Shown here: piece after piece, positions 44,887-56,718 of the stretch | Layout of the letters: each line of letters starts with the position of its first letter | Numbering within the stretch: the stretch's first letter is position 1 | Assembly (NCBI GenBank): GCA_002077045.2 | Contig: KZ111150.1 | Coordinates: 974,970-1,038,969 of the forward strand | DNA length: 64,000 nt | Direction: 5' to 3' | DNA from: Rachicladosporium sp. CCFEE 5018 | Taxonomy: Eukaryota > Ascomycota > Dothideomycetes > Cladosporiales > Cladosporiaceae | Notes under the pieces: model-generated | Seen by the model: the letters and a program-made list of their open reading frames with translations, nothing else | The model's database searches: none | What the model was told of the DNA's origin: nothing | Position numbers and translations under genes: made by a program

Positions 44887-46166
44887 CTACATCACCTTCT
44901 TGCCCTTCGCCCTCTCCTTAGCAGCTTTTTCCCGCTTGCCCAACTCGGCTTCGATGGCAATGCCACCAAACACGCAGCCAACACCCACCCACTGCATCGC
45001 ACTCAGCCTATGTCCAAACCATAGCACGGAGATAATCATCGTCAGCATCTTCCTTGTCACTGTCACCGTTACGAGGAAAAGCGATCCGAATACTGAAAGG
45101 GTGTAAACTGCTTGATCGTCAGTACTGTCCCGAGCCATAACAGTGCCGAGTGACTTACAGATGAACAACTGCCCAACAGCCCCACAAACTGCAAATCCCA
45201 ACACATCATAAGCAACACTCGGATGCCGTCCCACGAAAGCCACAGCGCCCGCCCACTCCCCCTCCGCACCCCCAAGATCCATACCCACGTAATGCCCCGC
45301 GCCCGTCAGCGCAATATACGGCGCAACCACTAACCACGTCCCCGTCAAGAACGTCTGTAGCAAATTTAACGCGCACATCATCTGCGGTCCCGAGTACGGC
45401 CGGAACCTCGCATTTACGTGATCTTGCGTCGAGTTCGTAAGCCCATCGAAGATAAGATTGATGCCAAGGAGCGTAAGACCATAAATCGAATTTCCGTTCG
45501 AAGACTTCTTCTTGGAAGGTTGGTGCAGCGTGAAGACCGCTACGCCTAGCGTCACGAGCGCGACGACGGCGTACTTCTGCCAGGGGTAGCGTTTGCCGTA
45601 TAGCACGACGTGTAGGCCCATGACTGGCACGAGCTTGCAGGACTTGGCGAGGATGAAGGTTATGTAGTCCACGTGGGCTAAGCTTGCGTAGCCGAAGGGC
45701 GAGGCCAAGGCGGACGTCAGAGCTACGAGGCAGAGAGGGTAGAGGATCGCGCGGGAGGGGAAGATTGGCTTGTCAGTGTAAGAGGACCGGGTGATGGCGT
45801 TATAGACGTAGGCTAGGAGGGTGGCGAAGATGGATTGCGTTGTGTTGATGATCAAAGGATAGCGGAAGACTTCGGGCGCTGAGGGAGGGCCGTGTTGCGT
45901 TGTCGTGATGCGCTCTTGAAGGATCCCCCAGGTGAGACTAGACGTTTAGTTAGGACATTGGTCATAGGAGCTAATGCTTCCGGGAGGGGTTCTCACAATG
46001 CTGCATAAATTCCAGATACGCAGATGACCAACTGAGTTAAGCTGCCTTGCTGTTTCGAGTCCGGCATGTTTGCTTCTCGACGGCTTTCGTCGATGACATT
46101 CTGAACCGGCTCGGGGACGTGGCCATTGGAAGTCTTGCGCTTGTGGACGCTGCCATTGGTGGCCAT
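44887..46166 (-). CDS. HUT1: Hut1-type UDP-galactose / nucleotide-sugar transporter of the ER
   Basis: Exons 46166-45997, 45937-45159 and 45107-44887 (introns 59 and 51 bp) encode 389 residues. Splicing restores FLTWGILQERITTT at the first junction and QLFIFYTLSVFGS at the second, both conserved in SLC35B1/Hut1. Eight to ten hydrophobic segments, VTVTRKMLTM and the GQLFI region identify the UAA transporter family. The protein ends in KKVM, a KKxx dilysine signal expected to return it to the ER. Family role: exchange of UDP-sugars (UDP-Gal in fungi; ATP/ADP exchange reported for the mammalian protein) across the ER membrane. Confidence 0.92.
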
Positions 46167-46663
46167 GGTAATATAGCGTACTTCAAGTAAAGTCCAATGG
46201 TCGACTACGATGTCTTGAAGTGTGTTCGATGAGAGGGCCTCGCAACGTGTCTCCACCTCGAAGCAAACTTGAGATATGGAAAAGACCGACGAAAGGAAAG
46301 TGACGGGGTTTGTCAACACGAGTGTTGCACGATGTAAGATGAAGTGAGGTCCTTCAATGGCTTCGAGTGGATATGGGCGACGTTTCAATCCGTGCTTTCA
46401 CCCAATTGGTCACAGGCGACGGTACACATGAGCTCACTAGATCTCAATTCTTAGGGTCTTCTGCACACTACAGAGACCTCCGTTGAACACAGATGGCAGA
46501 TCATTTACTACTGAATACATTACATACACTGTACGAGTTACAAAGGACATGCCGCGCCGCGGAACGCTGCACGCTCCATAGAACAGTAAATGCTAAAGCA
46601 GGCTCCTGCCCACTGATGTATATCTCCATCTCCTTCGTCAGGTCCACGTATTGCCACGGACCC
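46167..46663. other. Spacer between HUT1 and S/T-rich membrane protein
   Basis: 497 bp with the HUT1 promoter and the neighbour's 3' end. I see no feature. Confidence 0.4.
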
Positions 46664-48831
46664 TCAAACTTCTTCGGTGAATCTGCTCCCTCGACTGCCG
46701 TCCATACTAGCCGGCGTCTCACTTCTCGCGAACGTCGCCTGCGTGCCTGCACTCCATGGCGGCTGCCCAGGACTCAGCATCCCAGGCGGGTCCGAGCTGG
46801 CTGTCGTAGGACTCATTACGTACGGCCCGCCGTGATGTACTGTAGGTGTTCGTCGTGGACCTGGCGACATGACCATCTGTGTGTCTTCGCCTTCGGGTGT
46901 GATGTTCGTGTCGATGGGCGAGAGGTCGGCGAATGGGTTGCTGGGCGACGTAGAGCGGCCGGCAACGCTATCACGGTTGGCTTCGCCGACTCCAGCGTAG
47001 GTCCCTGCACTATCACGGTAGAAGGAGTTGTCGCTCAGATCGCGGCTATGTTCTGCGCCGATGATCGGCATCATCGGCGGCGGCGCATTGCTCATCGGAG
47101 GCATAGGCGGATGCGAGGCCGAAGTCATGCCTTCGCTCCAGGCTGAAGGCAGCTTCCGACCGGATACCCGAGTGAACCCTCTCTCGCTTTCCGGAACGTC
47201 TGCAGCACTGTCGCGACTGCGATTCTGATGTCGGAAGAGCCCAGGTACCGCCGCAACAAAAGGCATCAAGCCAGCTCGCTCGGCCATACCGGGACCGCCA
47301 CGAGGACCAAGGCCATTGTCAGGATCCGGCGACATAGCTACCGACCCTGCCGGCAATGCTTGGTGTCGCATGTGACCTTTCTTCCGGTACCAGCGGAGAA
47401 AGAGCATAGCTACAAGAAGGACGACGGCCAGGCCAGCAGCCCCGCCAACGACACCACCGGCGATCGTTCCAGCTGGCGGCGGTGTCGATACACCTGCGCC
47501 ACCAGCTGCTGCGGAGCTCGTACTGCTTGTCGCAGCAGTTGTAGGACTACCCTGCCCAGCCACAGCACCAGTCGCACCTGCTTCGCCGGCTGCAGTGCCG
47601 CCGTCCGTGGGTGAAGGTGTAGTCGTAGAGAAGACGGTTGACAGGAATGTGGAACCATCAGACACGACCGTTGTAACATACTCGTTAGGATCGAGTGACG
47701 AAGTCTGGTCGTCGCTGCCGCTACTTGTCGATGATGGCTGGATAGTGCTCACAAGACCTCCAGGAAACGTCGTGGCGTACGCGCGATTCGACCGCGTTAT
47801 GGTCGCAACTCGGCCGCCAGCTAGTGTAGCGAGGTAGATGTTGCCAGCGCCAAAATTTGTGCTCGATGCCGTTGAAGACGACTCGGTATTCGAGCTTATT
47901 ATTGCGCCGAGATCGATCGTGGTCTGGGAAGTAAATGTGGACCCTCCGCTTGTGTACGTTGTTGCTGCAGATCATGTCAGCCGAGGCAATAGAGGATGGT
48001 GTCAAAATTATGCTCACCAGATGTCGTCAGATTGCGACGCTCTGAAAATGATGACAGGAGAGACGAGCTCAGTGCGCTGCTGCCGATTGTACTTGACACG
48101 GACGTGGAGATCGTGCTGCTACTATTAGACGCAGATGACTCCGAAATAGAAACAGATGCTTGTGCAGCGCTGCTACTGGCTGTGGTAGTCACAGCTCCGG
48201 CTGAGATGCCGATGAAGCCAGCAGGATCGGACGATAGTGATGTGACACTCGATGTCGAGGTGGTGGAAGACTCGGTTGAGTTCGTCGAAGATGCACCTGA
48301 GGTCTCTGCGGCCACAGCGGCTGCGTTGACGTCTCCAGCAGAAGTGCTAGCCGGGTCACTGGACTCGGTAGAGCTGGCAGTGGAACTTGACGTTGCGCCA
48401 GGTGAGATCACAACCGTTGTGGTCGCAATCCCAGAAAGCAAGGTTCCACCTGGAGGCTCGTTCGTGATGGTCTCGGTCGTAGCGACAGCGGTGCTCCCAA
48501 AGATGTCCACAGATGCCTGTACGGAAACCAACACCTCCGGAACAGACACTGAGACCTCCGCGCTGGCTGCCGTCCCCTGTCGAGGTTTGATGTGTGCATA
48601 GTCGTTCAAGTCTGCGACATGCCGGTGCCGTATCTCCAGATGCACCTCTTCTACAATTCGAGGCTGCGCCTCCACTGCAGGAGCGACTGCGGTCTCTGCC
48701 TCAAAGTGTTCTATGCCATGAAAGAAGGATCCGCTCGCTGTCTGGGTCTCGCTCACTCGGTCATTGTTGCTCTTGTCGTCTGCGCTGGTGAGGCGTCGTC
48801 TCTTCGCAGGCGGTGCCATGTCAAAGTCCAT
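46664..48831 (-). CDS. Ser/Thr-rich single-pass membrane protein, Mid2/Wsc-like layout
   Basis: Exons 48831-48018 and 47964-46664 (53-bp intron) encode 704 residues. Residues 1-45 contain KRRRL and no signal peptide. About 90-420 is extremely Ser/Thr-rich. One strong transmembrane helix (about 437-460, IAGGVVGGAAGLAVVLLVAM) is followed by basic RWYRKK. The cytoplasmic tail of about 240 residues is Pro/Ser-rich. The layout recalls fungal wall-stress sensors or mucin-like anchors, but the missing signal peptide is odd. An unseen upstream exon, or insertion by the transmembrane helix alone, are possible. Function not assigned. Confidence 0.75.
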
Positions 48832-50484
48832 GCCACGGTGACGGTGAGTTGTCGGAGTATGTCACTTGAGTAATGACTTTGCCTTCACTGTCCAAGCGAT
48901 GTCAAGGCTGTGATGTGTCGTTGATAAATATGCAAGAAATGTGCAAGCGAGTGTGAAGTCCGCACAGATGGACAGAGGCGGTGCGCTGGTGGAACGAATG
49001 GACGCCGGACCAGAGGCCAGCAATTGGGTAGAGGCTGGGTCTACAGCCTAGGAGCGTATATGCGTGAGAGTAACGGTCGCCAGTGCAGTTGCGACACGAG
49101 CGCAGTATGTATTATTGAGAGATGGTGTCCAGCTCTGTAAAGCAGGTATGCAGCGTCGGTCGTCCCAAAGCTCGGCGGTGACGTTGTGGTGAAGTGAGGT
49201 CCAGCAAAAGGCCTCGTCGACAATTGCGCAGTGAGGATACGACTCGGCGGGCCGGCGAGACAACGGCCTTCTGTCGTCGCAGACTGACAGGATGCGGCGG
49301 TGTCGTCAAAGTCACAGCAAAGCAACAGTCTCAAAGTGCGGTTCAGGGAGTGGTGCGGTCTCGTGGGAAGAGTTGAGAGTGCGGGCCTTCACCAGATTCG
49401 GTTAAAGGGCTAATCTTAAAGAGCATGCAGCACAAATTGCCTTTCCATGGGTTGAACCCTGGTCATGGCGAGGGTGAGGATTGGCTGTGGTCTTGATATG
49501 TTCAATCATATGCCGATGGAATGACGGCCACTCATATGTTGCAGCGCCTACTTCGATAGTCATATGTTCCATCCTACAAGAGCCGCATTGTTGGTTCGTG
49601 ATCGTGTTTCGCTTCAACCTTACACTTCACCCAAGCCACACGGCACAAAATCTGCAGGTCGTACCGGCCGTCCCTGCCTCGCTAGCTTCGATGCAGGCCC
49701 CCCTGCCACTTCACTTCTCATTCTCCACACAAAAACGGCCAGATTGCATGAACGTGTACTACCATCGTTCTCAATACTCATGTTTCCGCACGCTGTACGC
49801 ACTAGCGTGGTCCCGCTGCTCGTCGCACATCTATCACGAGGGCATCGGCAGCGGAAGTCGTCTAGTCGCCGCCCTCGACCCAACAAAGAACACGAGCGGC
49901 TCCGCAAACGCCTTCCGTCTCGTTAACGCCCCGAAATGGGACCTAGAGGCCCATGCTCACGAACTCCACCAGCTCATGGATCTGGATCTCAAACCGCATG
50001 ACATCGCAAACTGCTGTTACACACGCGCACGGCCAGTAGTTGACGACATGAATAGTCAGCAGATGCGTGAAGCCGACAGCCTACTTCATGATACCGTAGA
50101 CGATCACAAGATCGTTGATGTCGTGCATTGGACTGGGCTTTTCACGGGCGCAGCATCATTACGATTCGCCGTCGCCGTCGCGTTGACAGAACTGTTATTT
50201 GCTGTGCGTTTCGAATTGATGAGAAGCGGAGGTAGCTCCTGTCCAAATGCCACGCTCACACAATGAATCCTACTGCGATCATCCTACCAGCATCCATGTT
50301 TGCGTGGAAGTGCTGATCGCCAGCACGTGAGCGGCCGTATGGATTGTGAAGACGTAAATGCAATTCCATGGAGCGCCCAGCAAGCGTTCGTGCAGATGAT
50401 GAGATCATCCTAAATCCACCCGCTCAGAACGCAACACAACACCCTCGGTCTCCCTCCCTCCCGTCTCATCAATACATCATTCCA
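48832..50484. other. 1.65-kb spacer with one doubtful ORF
   Basis: Upstream region of the S/T-rich protein (left part) and 3' side of VAM7 (right part). It contains only the weak frame at 49481-50266, listed separately. No RNA gene is recognised. Confidence 0.4.
49481..50266 (+). CDS. Doubtful ORF, 261 codons
   Basis: Open frame from 49481, with ATGs inside (for example MNVYYHRSQ near 49748). The part after about 49850 has a fairly normal protein composition (AALDPTKNTSG, WDLEAHAHELHQLMDLDL), but I recognise no domain. There is no second copy in the window for a conservation test. It could be an orphan gene, a fragment, or chance. Confidence 0.2.
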   Translation: MAVVLICSIICRWNDGHSYVAAPTSIVICSILQEPHCWFVIVFRFNLTLHPSHTAQNLQVVPAVPASLASMQAPLPLHFSFSTQKRPDCMNVYYHRSQYSCFRTLYALAWSRCSSHIYHEGIGSGSRLVAALDPTKNTSGSANAFRLVNAPKWDLEAHAHELHQLMDLDLKPHDIANCCYTRARPVVDDMNSQQMREADSLLHDTVDDHKIVDVVHWTGLFTGAASLRFAVAVALTELLFAVRFELMRSGGSSCPNATLTQ

Positions 50485-51582
50485 TCAACTAATCCTCGCA
50501 ATCCTCTTCCTCCCCACATCAATTTTCCCCTGCACCCTCTCCACATCCCCGTCAATCAACCCCAACATCTCATTCTGCACCTCCAACTCCTCATTAATCA
50601 AAATCCCCATATCCTTCAACCTGCCAACAGTCTTCCCCAAACTCATCACATCCTCGTCCTGCTCCGCCAGAATCTGTGTCTGCAGCTGCAGCACGCCCGA
50701 ATTATCCAGCTCGCGCGTTCGCTCCGTCTCTTTCAGCGGGCCGCCTAGAACGCGGCCTGGTTTTGCTGAAGGCGCGTGCGTGAAGAGGGAGGATTTCGAG
50801 GCGGCGGAAGCAGGGGTTGTGGTCGAGGGGAGAGTTGGATGGGAGGTCGAGGCGCTGAGGAGGACGGTCTCGAGGGCTTGGATTTCGGATTTGGCGGTTA
50901 GGAGGAGGTCGCGGCGGCGGCGGAGTTCGCCGTCGCCGAGGCGTTTGGAGGAGGATGATTCGGTGGAGGAAAGGGAGCGCAGGCCGTACTCGAGTTGCTC
51001 GACTGATGTCGCTGCGCGGACGAGGGACGCTTTCGCGTCTGCAGAGGTGGCGTGTTGTTGTTGAGGTGTCTGGGCGGAGTCTCGTGCTTTCAGATGCTGG
51101 CGAGCGGTATTGATTTGAGATTTGAGGTCACGGTGGGCTTCGAGCCACGTATTTGGATCTGTGATGCCAGCGCTACCTCGCCGTTGCGACGCTGGCGAGA
51201 GCTGGCCATTGGCCGTGACTGTGCTTGCGCCACTCGGCAGGTTCAGGAAGCTTCGCCATGCGCTGCTACTCCTCCATTCCCCATCTTGTGCTTCTAGAAT
51301 CGCTTTGACGTATGTTTGTAGCGCGAGCCGCCGCTCCTCTGTCAATGCATCGTTGTTCACTGTCCGTCTGAGCCAACTCTTGGCTGGTAGAGAAGCAGGT
51401 GGCGGTGCGCCCGTCTGTGCTTGCAGGTCTGCATGGAGTTTCTCAAAGTCCGTATATCGCTTTTGAATCTCGTGCTTGCGCAGTGGGAGCTGTAGGACAA
51501 CACGGTACTGTGTGAAGGGCTTCGATCCCGATGGTGATGCTATGGAGGTGGTAGGGATCGAGATCTGTAACGCTGGTGCCAT
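50485..51582 (-). CDS. VAM7: Vam7-type PX-domain Qc-SNARE
   Basis: A single exon of 365 residues. The N-terminal PX domain (about 4-118) shows YRVVLQLPLRKHEIQKRYTDF and later LPAKSW, positions used for PI3P binding. A Ser/Thr/Ala-rich middle with helical stretches follows. The C-terminal SNARE motif (about 303-362) begins QTQILAEQDEDVMSLGKTVGRL with a central Gln and heptad hydrophobics. There is no transmembrane anchor, as known for Vam7, which is recruited to the vacuole by PI3P and HOPS for vacuole fusion. It fits functionally with a Rab5 and endolysosomal gene set, but that gene is 30 kb away. Confidence 0.92.
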   Translation of the reverse strand: MAPALQISIPTTSIASPSGSKPFTQYRVVLQLPLRKHEIQKRYTDFEKLHADLQAQTGAPPPASLPAKSWLRRTVNNDALTEERRLALQTYVKAILEAQDGEWRSSSAWRSFLNLPSGASTVTANGQLSPASQRRGSAGITDPNTWLEAHRDLKSQINTARQHLKARDSAQTPQQQHATSADAKASLVRAATSVEQLEYGLRSLSSTESSSSKRLGDGELRRRRDLLLTAKSEIQALETVLLSASTSHPTLPSTTTPASAASKSSLFTHAPSAKPGRVLGGPLKETERTRELDNSGVLQLQTQILAEQDEDVMSLGKTVGRLKDMGILINEELEVQNEMLGLIDGDVERVQGKIDVGRKRIARIS

Positions 51583-51968
51583 GACAGCGATTTGGAGTTG
51601 TTAGACCTATGGATTGTCGATAATGCTCAAATCGCACGCCGGCAGTCCAGGTTTGAGCGCAGTCGCAAAGGTCCCTGCCTGGAGCGGTCTGCTAGCACTT
51701 TGGATTACGATCAGTAGCTCGCACTGATCGTTGTAGTCTCAGAAAGGGACCAGGTAGTAGTTATGACGCTTCAATGCGTACGCTACAAGCTGCAGTGGGG
51801 TGTTGTCTCAGTTGCTTTGATGTTGACCAGATGCAATGGCAGCTCAGACTCGCGTAGAAGCGCGCTTGGAGGTGCCACGTGCAGATGACGTGGATCCACG
51901 TGACTAGTCAGACTCAGGTGATGTGTGGAATTCCTGGAAGCAATACTGAGAGCAGACAAAGCTTCCTG
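51583..51968. other. VAM7 promoter / transcription-factor 3' spacer
   Basis: 386 bp between two minus-strand genes. Nothing beyond presumed promoter and 3' UTR. Confidence 0.4.
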
Positions 51969-53688
51969 TCAGAAGCTAAACACACCTCCCTCAGCGACCT
52001 GCTGTAACCTAGCATCACCATACGCAGCAGCTACGGTCCTCAGCCGTTCTCGCAGCCACTCTGTTTGCTTTGCCGGGAGAGCATCGCAGCTGACTGCAAT
52101 CGACAGAGGCCATGCGAGCAAACCAGCCAGCTTCGGTGTGATGTCGTCCTGAGATGTGATGATGTGGTTACCGATAGACAACCATCTGGAACCGTTCGCT
52201 CCGACTTGATTGAAGAAGTATGGCACATCTCGGCAGATGTCGTCAGCGAGCTCTGCGATGGTCTGCCTTGCTGTATTGGTGCTGTTCTGTGGGCTGACGG
52301 TGCATGAGGGACATCGGTCGACGATGCTGTTGACCAATATCCGGGTGGCGCGATAGCGCAAGATCACTGCTGCGTGACCATGCGTTCGATGTTCATGCAC
52401 CTCCGCAATGATGAGCTCGAAAGGGTACTGACCATCGAACACGGTTCCTGGTTTCCAGGCCTCTGGCAGATCAGCGTACCATTCGCTCAATGCGACGTTC
52501 AAGTCATCAGCCTCCTCGATGAGAGAAGTGTAGTCTCTGTCATTCGACGCACCCGCTCCAGATGTCAGAAATTTGGCTCTGAGGCTGCCCACGCGCACAA
52601 GCATGGCATCAAGCTCGAGTGTTGGTCCACTCTCGCCGTATGACTCACCGTCAGAGAGCCACTCGGGAACTGTAGTACCTCGTAGTATGTTTGCCCTGAC
52701 CTGCTCAATGTCAGTTCGAGAGCTTGTAGACCGGACTTAGGCAAAAGCGTTACTAATTGTCTTCGTACCACCCTCTCGATGGGCGTGCTACCAGCCGGTG
52801 ATTCCTGCTGTTGTAGTTTCAGTAGCACAAGTGCCCCATCGTAATGTGTAAAGACTTTGGATGCCTCGACTTCCTCTGCAATTGGTCTTGCGGAAGCCGA
52901 AGTTTGACGTCCGTTGACCATGTTCTAGTGGCAGGTTCAGATACAATATCTTTGGGTTTCCTGCACACTAAGAGACTCACCTCGAAAGTACCCATCAGCA
53001 TTGCAGTCAGCAGCAAGTGGTTGAGCTTTTCCTTCTCTTCGCCACAAACGACAAGTTGCGTCCTGGCCAATGCTCTACAGTAAGCACGCTGAGCATCTTT
53101 AACTGCAGTCGGCGCGTGTCTCGAGCGCCCAAAGAACGCCAGTGAAAGGGCAGAAAGCGCGAGATGTAGACTTGAACCTGGCTTTGCTTCTATCCAGTGC
53201 TGCAGTACGTGAACATTGTACTCATGCCCTGGCTCAGAGAGATCATCGTGCCTGAACACACACTGTGCCGTCCAGTGGAGAAATGCATGCTCCTCGAGGG
53301 ATAGACCGAGGGCTGGCTGCGGACTCGAGGCCTCATTTGAGTTTACGACGGCGATGGTCGTGTTTGTCTCGTCGACCGGGCCAGAAGAGCTTGGAGCTAT
53401 CACCTCAGGCGAAGGTGCTTGCGCTGCATGGCTCACCCTGGCCTTCGAGGTTCGCGGCTTACGTGGTCGGCCTTGAGCAAAGACATTCTCGGACTTGAAC
53501 ACGAGGCCAGACTGCTCATCAGGGTCCCATTGACAGGTCCGATCTGCTTTTGTACATCGTCCACAGACTGGCTGCACGGTATCGCACTGATACCGATGTC
53601 AGTGAAGTACCTCACTTCCGCCGGAGACAAGCCATGCCTTTATACGTCGATTCACGCATGTTCGGCAGCCACGACTGGGAAAGACCAT
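51969..53688 (-). CDS. Second Zn2Cys6 transcription factor, with probable GC-AG intron
   Basis: Four exons on the minus strand: 53688-53638, 53586-52981, 52924-52754 and 52700-51969 (introns 51, 56 and 53 bp) encode 519 residues. The first intron interrupts the zinc cluster between Lys17 and Cys18. Joining the exons restores Cys8, 11, 18, 25, 28 and 35 in perfect Zn2Cys6 spacing, but only if the donor is GC instead of GT. The third junction gives RRQL-VRANILRG, expected in Fungal_trans_2-type (PF11951) regulators. EHAFLHWTA and SLHLALSALSLAFFGR also fit that family. Start chosen at MVFPSRGC, a common beginning in this family; an upstream in-frame ATG exists. Targets are unknown. Confidence 0.85.
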
Positions 53689-53864
53689 CTGTCCGCAGCG
53701 AGGGCAGGTGCCATGCGGAGATGTCGAAACTTGGCACTCTCTGGCCCTCGACAACATCACGCATTGTCCACTGTGGATGCAGATGCGGACCATGACTCAG
53801 CACCCCGGCGTTCGTCAACTCCGCAGCTGCATGGAACCGCGTGGGCTGTCTACTTGGCGGCGAT
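53689..53864. other. Right end of contig Y
   Basis: 176 bp upstream of the second Zn2Cys6 factor, ending at the gap. Presumed promoter. Open frames here run into N and are not meaningful. Confidence 0.4.
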
Positions 53865-53964
53865 NNNNNNNNNNNNNNNNNNNNNNNNNNNNNNNNNNNN
53901 NNNNNNNNNNNNNNNNNNNNNNNNNNNNNNNNNNNNNNNNNNNNNNNNNNNNNNNNNNNNNNNN
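53865..53964. other. Assembly gap 2 (100 N)
   Basis: Exactly 100 N. On the left is the promoter of a transcription factor. On the right is the second exon of a P450, starting two bases into the intron-side border. Confidence 0.98.
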
Positions 53965-53966
53965 AC

Positions 53967-54539
53967 CATGTCTTCCCAGTATCGACGTATCGCTTCCTCG
54001 TCTGCTCGATGAAGACATCGGTCGTACTGTCTACAAGGGGCTCGTAGCCTACGAGCGAAGACATAGCGAAGGCGCTGTTGACACATCGTCGATACTTGGC
54101 GTGGTAGTCTTCGTCCCGGGTGCTGAAGAGGGAGTAGAGTCGGGTGCCTTTCGAGATGGCGGTTTGGACAGTGTAGAAGTCGGTCTTGATGACAGTCAGC
54201 AGAAGTAGTATGAGATGAGACATTCTCGCGTACCTTCGTCATGCCCTTGTTCAGGCCATAGATGATCTTGATCGCACTCGGGTCCGCAATTGAAAGTACG
54301 TTCGGTCCCAGTCGGACTATGTCGCCATGCTTCTTGTGTAATGCAAGGTGAGTCTTCTCTGCGCTACGATTCCAGACATCGAAGAATCGCCACCAATTTG
54401 AGTAAGCTGCTAGAGGATGGCCTGGGTACTTGTTGAGACCATTGTGGAATTTGTTGCTCACAAGCTTGGCTACAAGAAGAGACAGTAGCACTGCTGGCCA
54501 GTACGTCGCCAGGAATGGCAAAACCTCGTTGGCGAGCAT
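53967..54539 (-). CDS. Cytochrome P450, N-terminal fragment cut by gap (Z copy)
   Basis: Exon 1 (54539-54234) and exon 2 (54184-53967) of the P450 complete in Y at 30062-31824. The 49-bp intron is conserved. The membrane anchor and first ~175 residues are present. The I-helix, ExxR and heme loop are lost in the gap. Visible changes against Y include Leu/Val, Thr/Pro and Thr/Ser near the N-terminus. It is not evidence of a truncated gene, since the contig simply ends here. Confidence 0.9.
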
Positions 54540-55172
54540 TGCAAGGCTTATGGACAGGGCTATGGGATCGAAAAGAAGTGATTCGAGATGTCAAGTGGCA
54601 ATACTCATCTTACCAGGGACTCGGAAGATCTGTCGCGAAGCATAAGGACTCAGGCCGGCAGATGTGGTCAGACGCTACATTATTCCAACATCCAAAAGAC
54701 ACGGCACTTGGCAAGACCATCTGCATGCCATATCCGGACGCCTCATCGCGATGTTCGTCTCCTGATGGCCCCTCTTCCGTCGATATTGCTCAATTGTACG
54801 TCAGAGTGCGGCTCGCCTCGTGGTCGACGATGCGGCGTCGATCAAGGGCAACTTGATCGTCTCTGTGGCTTTCTGTTTCACTAGATCATTGAATGCCTTT
54901 GCGAACATTGCCAACGACTGCCATGAACTTTGCATCTGCCGACATCTCGAGGTCACCTCCACACGAACCTTGCCCCGTGAACTCCACCTCCACGCGGAGC
55001 GTGTAGTCAGGCGTGCGGCAGTTGCGAACGGCGTACTTGCCGTGGGTAGCCGACACTATCGTCGTCGATTCGATAATGCTACTACACCAGGGAGATGGAT
55101 TGTTGAGCATCCACGAGCAATATGGAAGCAAAGTACTGTGGACTTTTGAAGTCTACCAGGCAGCTTCGTGGT
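54540..55172. other. Spacer between P450 and glutathione transferase (Z)
   Basis: Counterpart of 31825-32465, 8 bp shorter overall. No supported gene. Confidence 0.35.
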
Positions 55173-56027
55173 CTAGCTTTGTCTATCAAGCTCAGGATAA
55201 TGCCGGAAGATGCCCATGGAGTACTTCATCCGCCTTTCGCTCTCAAGATACCCCGTGATCCCCTTCTCCGTCTTCACGCTCTTGTAGAAATCGCCTAACA
55301 GCAGCCCAAAGTCCTCTGTCCGTGCCTTCATCTCGCTTGGAAATGCGAAGAACAGCCCGTCGAGTACCTGCCAAACCACTAGATCCGCAGTCGTAAGCTT
55401 GCTACCTACGAGGTACATGCCTCGATTCGCTTGCCTCTCCTGTTGCTTCTCGTTCCACTTGAGCATCCTCTCGAAGTACCCAAGAAACTTCGGTAGCCTG
55501 TTCTTGCGGAAGTCTGTCGTCTTCTTCAACGCCTCGTCTTTCTGGTTTTCGTAGTAATCTGCTACTGCAATCTGTAGCCCGTCAGCAAGGACCCCGTCAC
55601 GCGATCACTTTGAGCGACTCACAGGATGATGCGTATCATGCACCTCATTATTCAAATCCAACGCCGTAGCCACTACCTGACCAACCCATAACGTATCAGC
55701 CTCGTCCTCCCCCACCAAGCCCAGCCGCGGCCCTAAGTAGTTCAGAATGTTCAACGTCTGACTTATGAGCAAATCCCCGCCGCCTTTGCCCTCGCCTCTT
55801 ACTTGTAGCGCTGGTGGAGCGAGCACTGGAGGGTTGTCTCCCAGACTCGATAATGCGGCAGGGTCGATGCAGGTGTTGCGAACGGTTGCGTAGCCATCAG
55901 ACGCCGAGTTCGCGAGATCGGTGTATGGTGTACCCGTGGCTTCGAAAGCGAGGCGAATGAACTCGGCGCGGCCTGGGATGCCGGGGTGGTAGAGGAGGGT
56001 GTACTTGGGCGAATCGGTCGAGGTCAT
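55173..56027 (-). CDS. Glutathione S-transferase-like protein (Z copy)
   Basis: Exons 56027-55623 and 55571-55173 with a 51-bp intron give 267 residues, collinear with the Y copy. About seven residues differ (for example Asn/Asp, Lys/Asn, Phe/Leu, Leu/Pro, His/Tyr), and none lies in the N-terminal Tyr region or the LTTADLVVW segment. Both copies look functional. Role as for the Y copy. Confidence 0.88.
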
Positions 56028-56718
56028 CGTGGGAGCCAGCGGTCAGATGGAAAGCAGTGGGCGGCTGATGCAGTACGTGCGAGCTCTGGTGTGGACACAC
56101 CGATCTGCTGTTCAGATACTCTGGCGCAACAGAAAGGAACAGAAGCTTGGGAAAGTGGAAAGATATGGGACCGGACATAAGACGCCTTACTCTGCCTACC
56201 TCGCCGAATTTCTGCGCACTTGCAGGCGAGATACCACCACAGCTTGTACTGCCAGAGCTGAAGCGCGAAGTGTGAACCTATCAGCCTGTCGTGAATGTTG
56301 TTGTAACTTCATCTTGCAGCAGACGCATGATATGGGAGATGAAATGTGGAAGAGAACGGCCTCTGGACGATTCGGCCCCCACGGCTGATGACAAGTCAGC
56401 TAACGATCATTGTCACAGGACGAGGAGTCGCACAACAATTCTGCTGCAGCGAATGCCTCTCATCATACACTCCACAGACGTAAGAGCAGAAAGGGGCTTT
56501 GATTTGTTCTACGTCCAGCGTCGTTGAAGCTAAGTTGTTAGGGTCATGGATGGCCCCCGAAGTAAGCTCATGGCTACCTAGGAGGACATCATCATGAGAT
56601 AGCTAGACACGAAATGTCCTGTCACACTGAATAGAGCAATGCCAAACTTGCCCTCCTGGACCAGCTCAATCTACCCACTTCGCTTCCCAACGCATGACCT
56701 AGAAAGTCTACCGCAGTC
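56028..56718. promoter_or_regulatory. Divergent promoter, transferase / phosphoesterase (Z)
   Basis: 691 bp, the same length as in Y, with scattered substitutions. No further feature. Confidence 0.4.

Noticed and set aside
53612..54223. Long minus-strand frame running through gap 2, joining P450 residues to upstream sequence of the Zn2Cys6 factor
   Set aside because: Frame exists only because N codons are not stops. Left and right parts belong to different contigs and genes.
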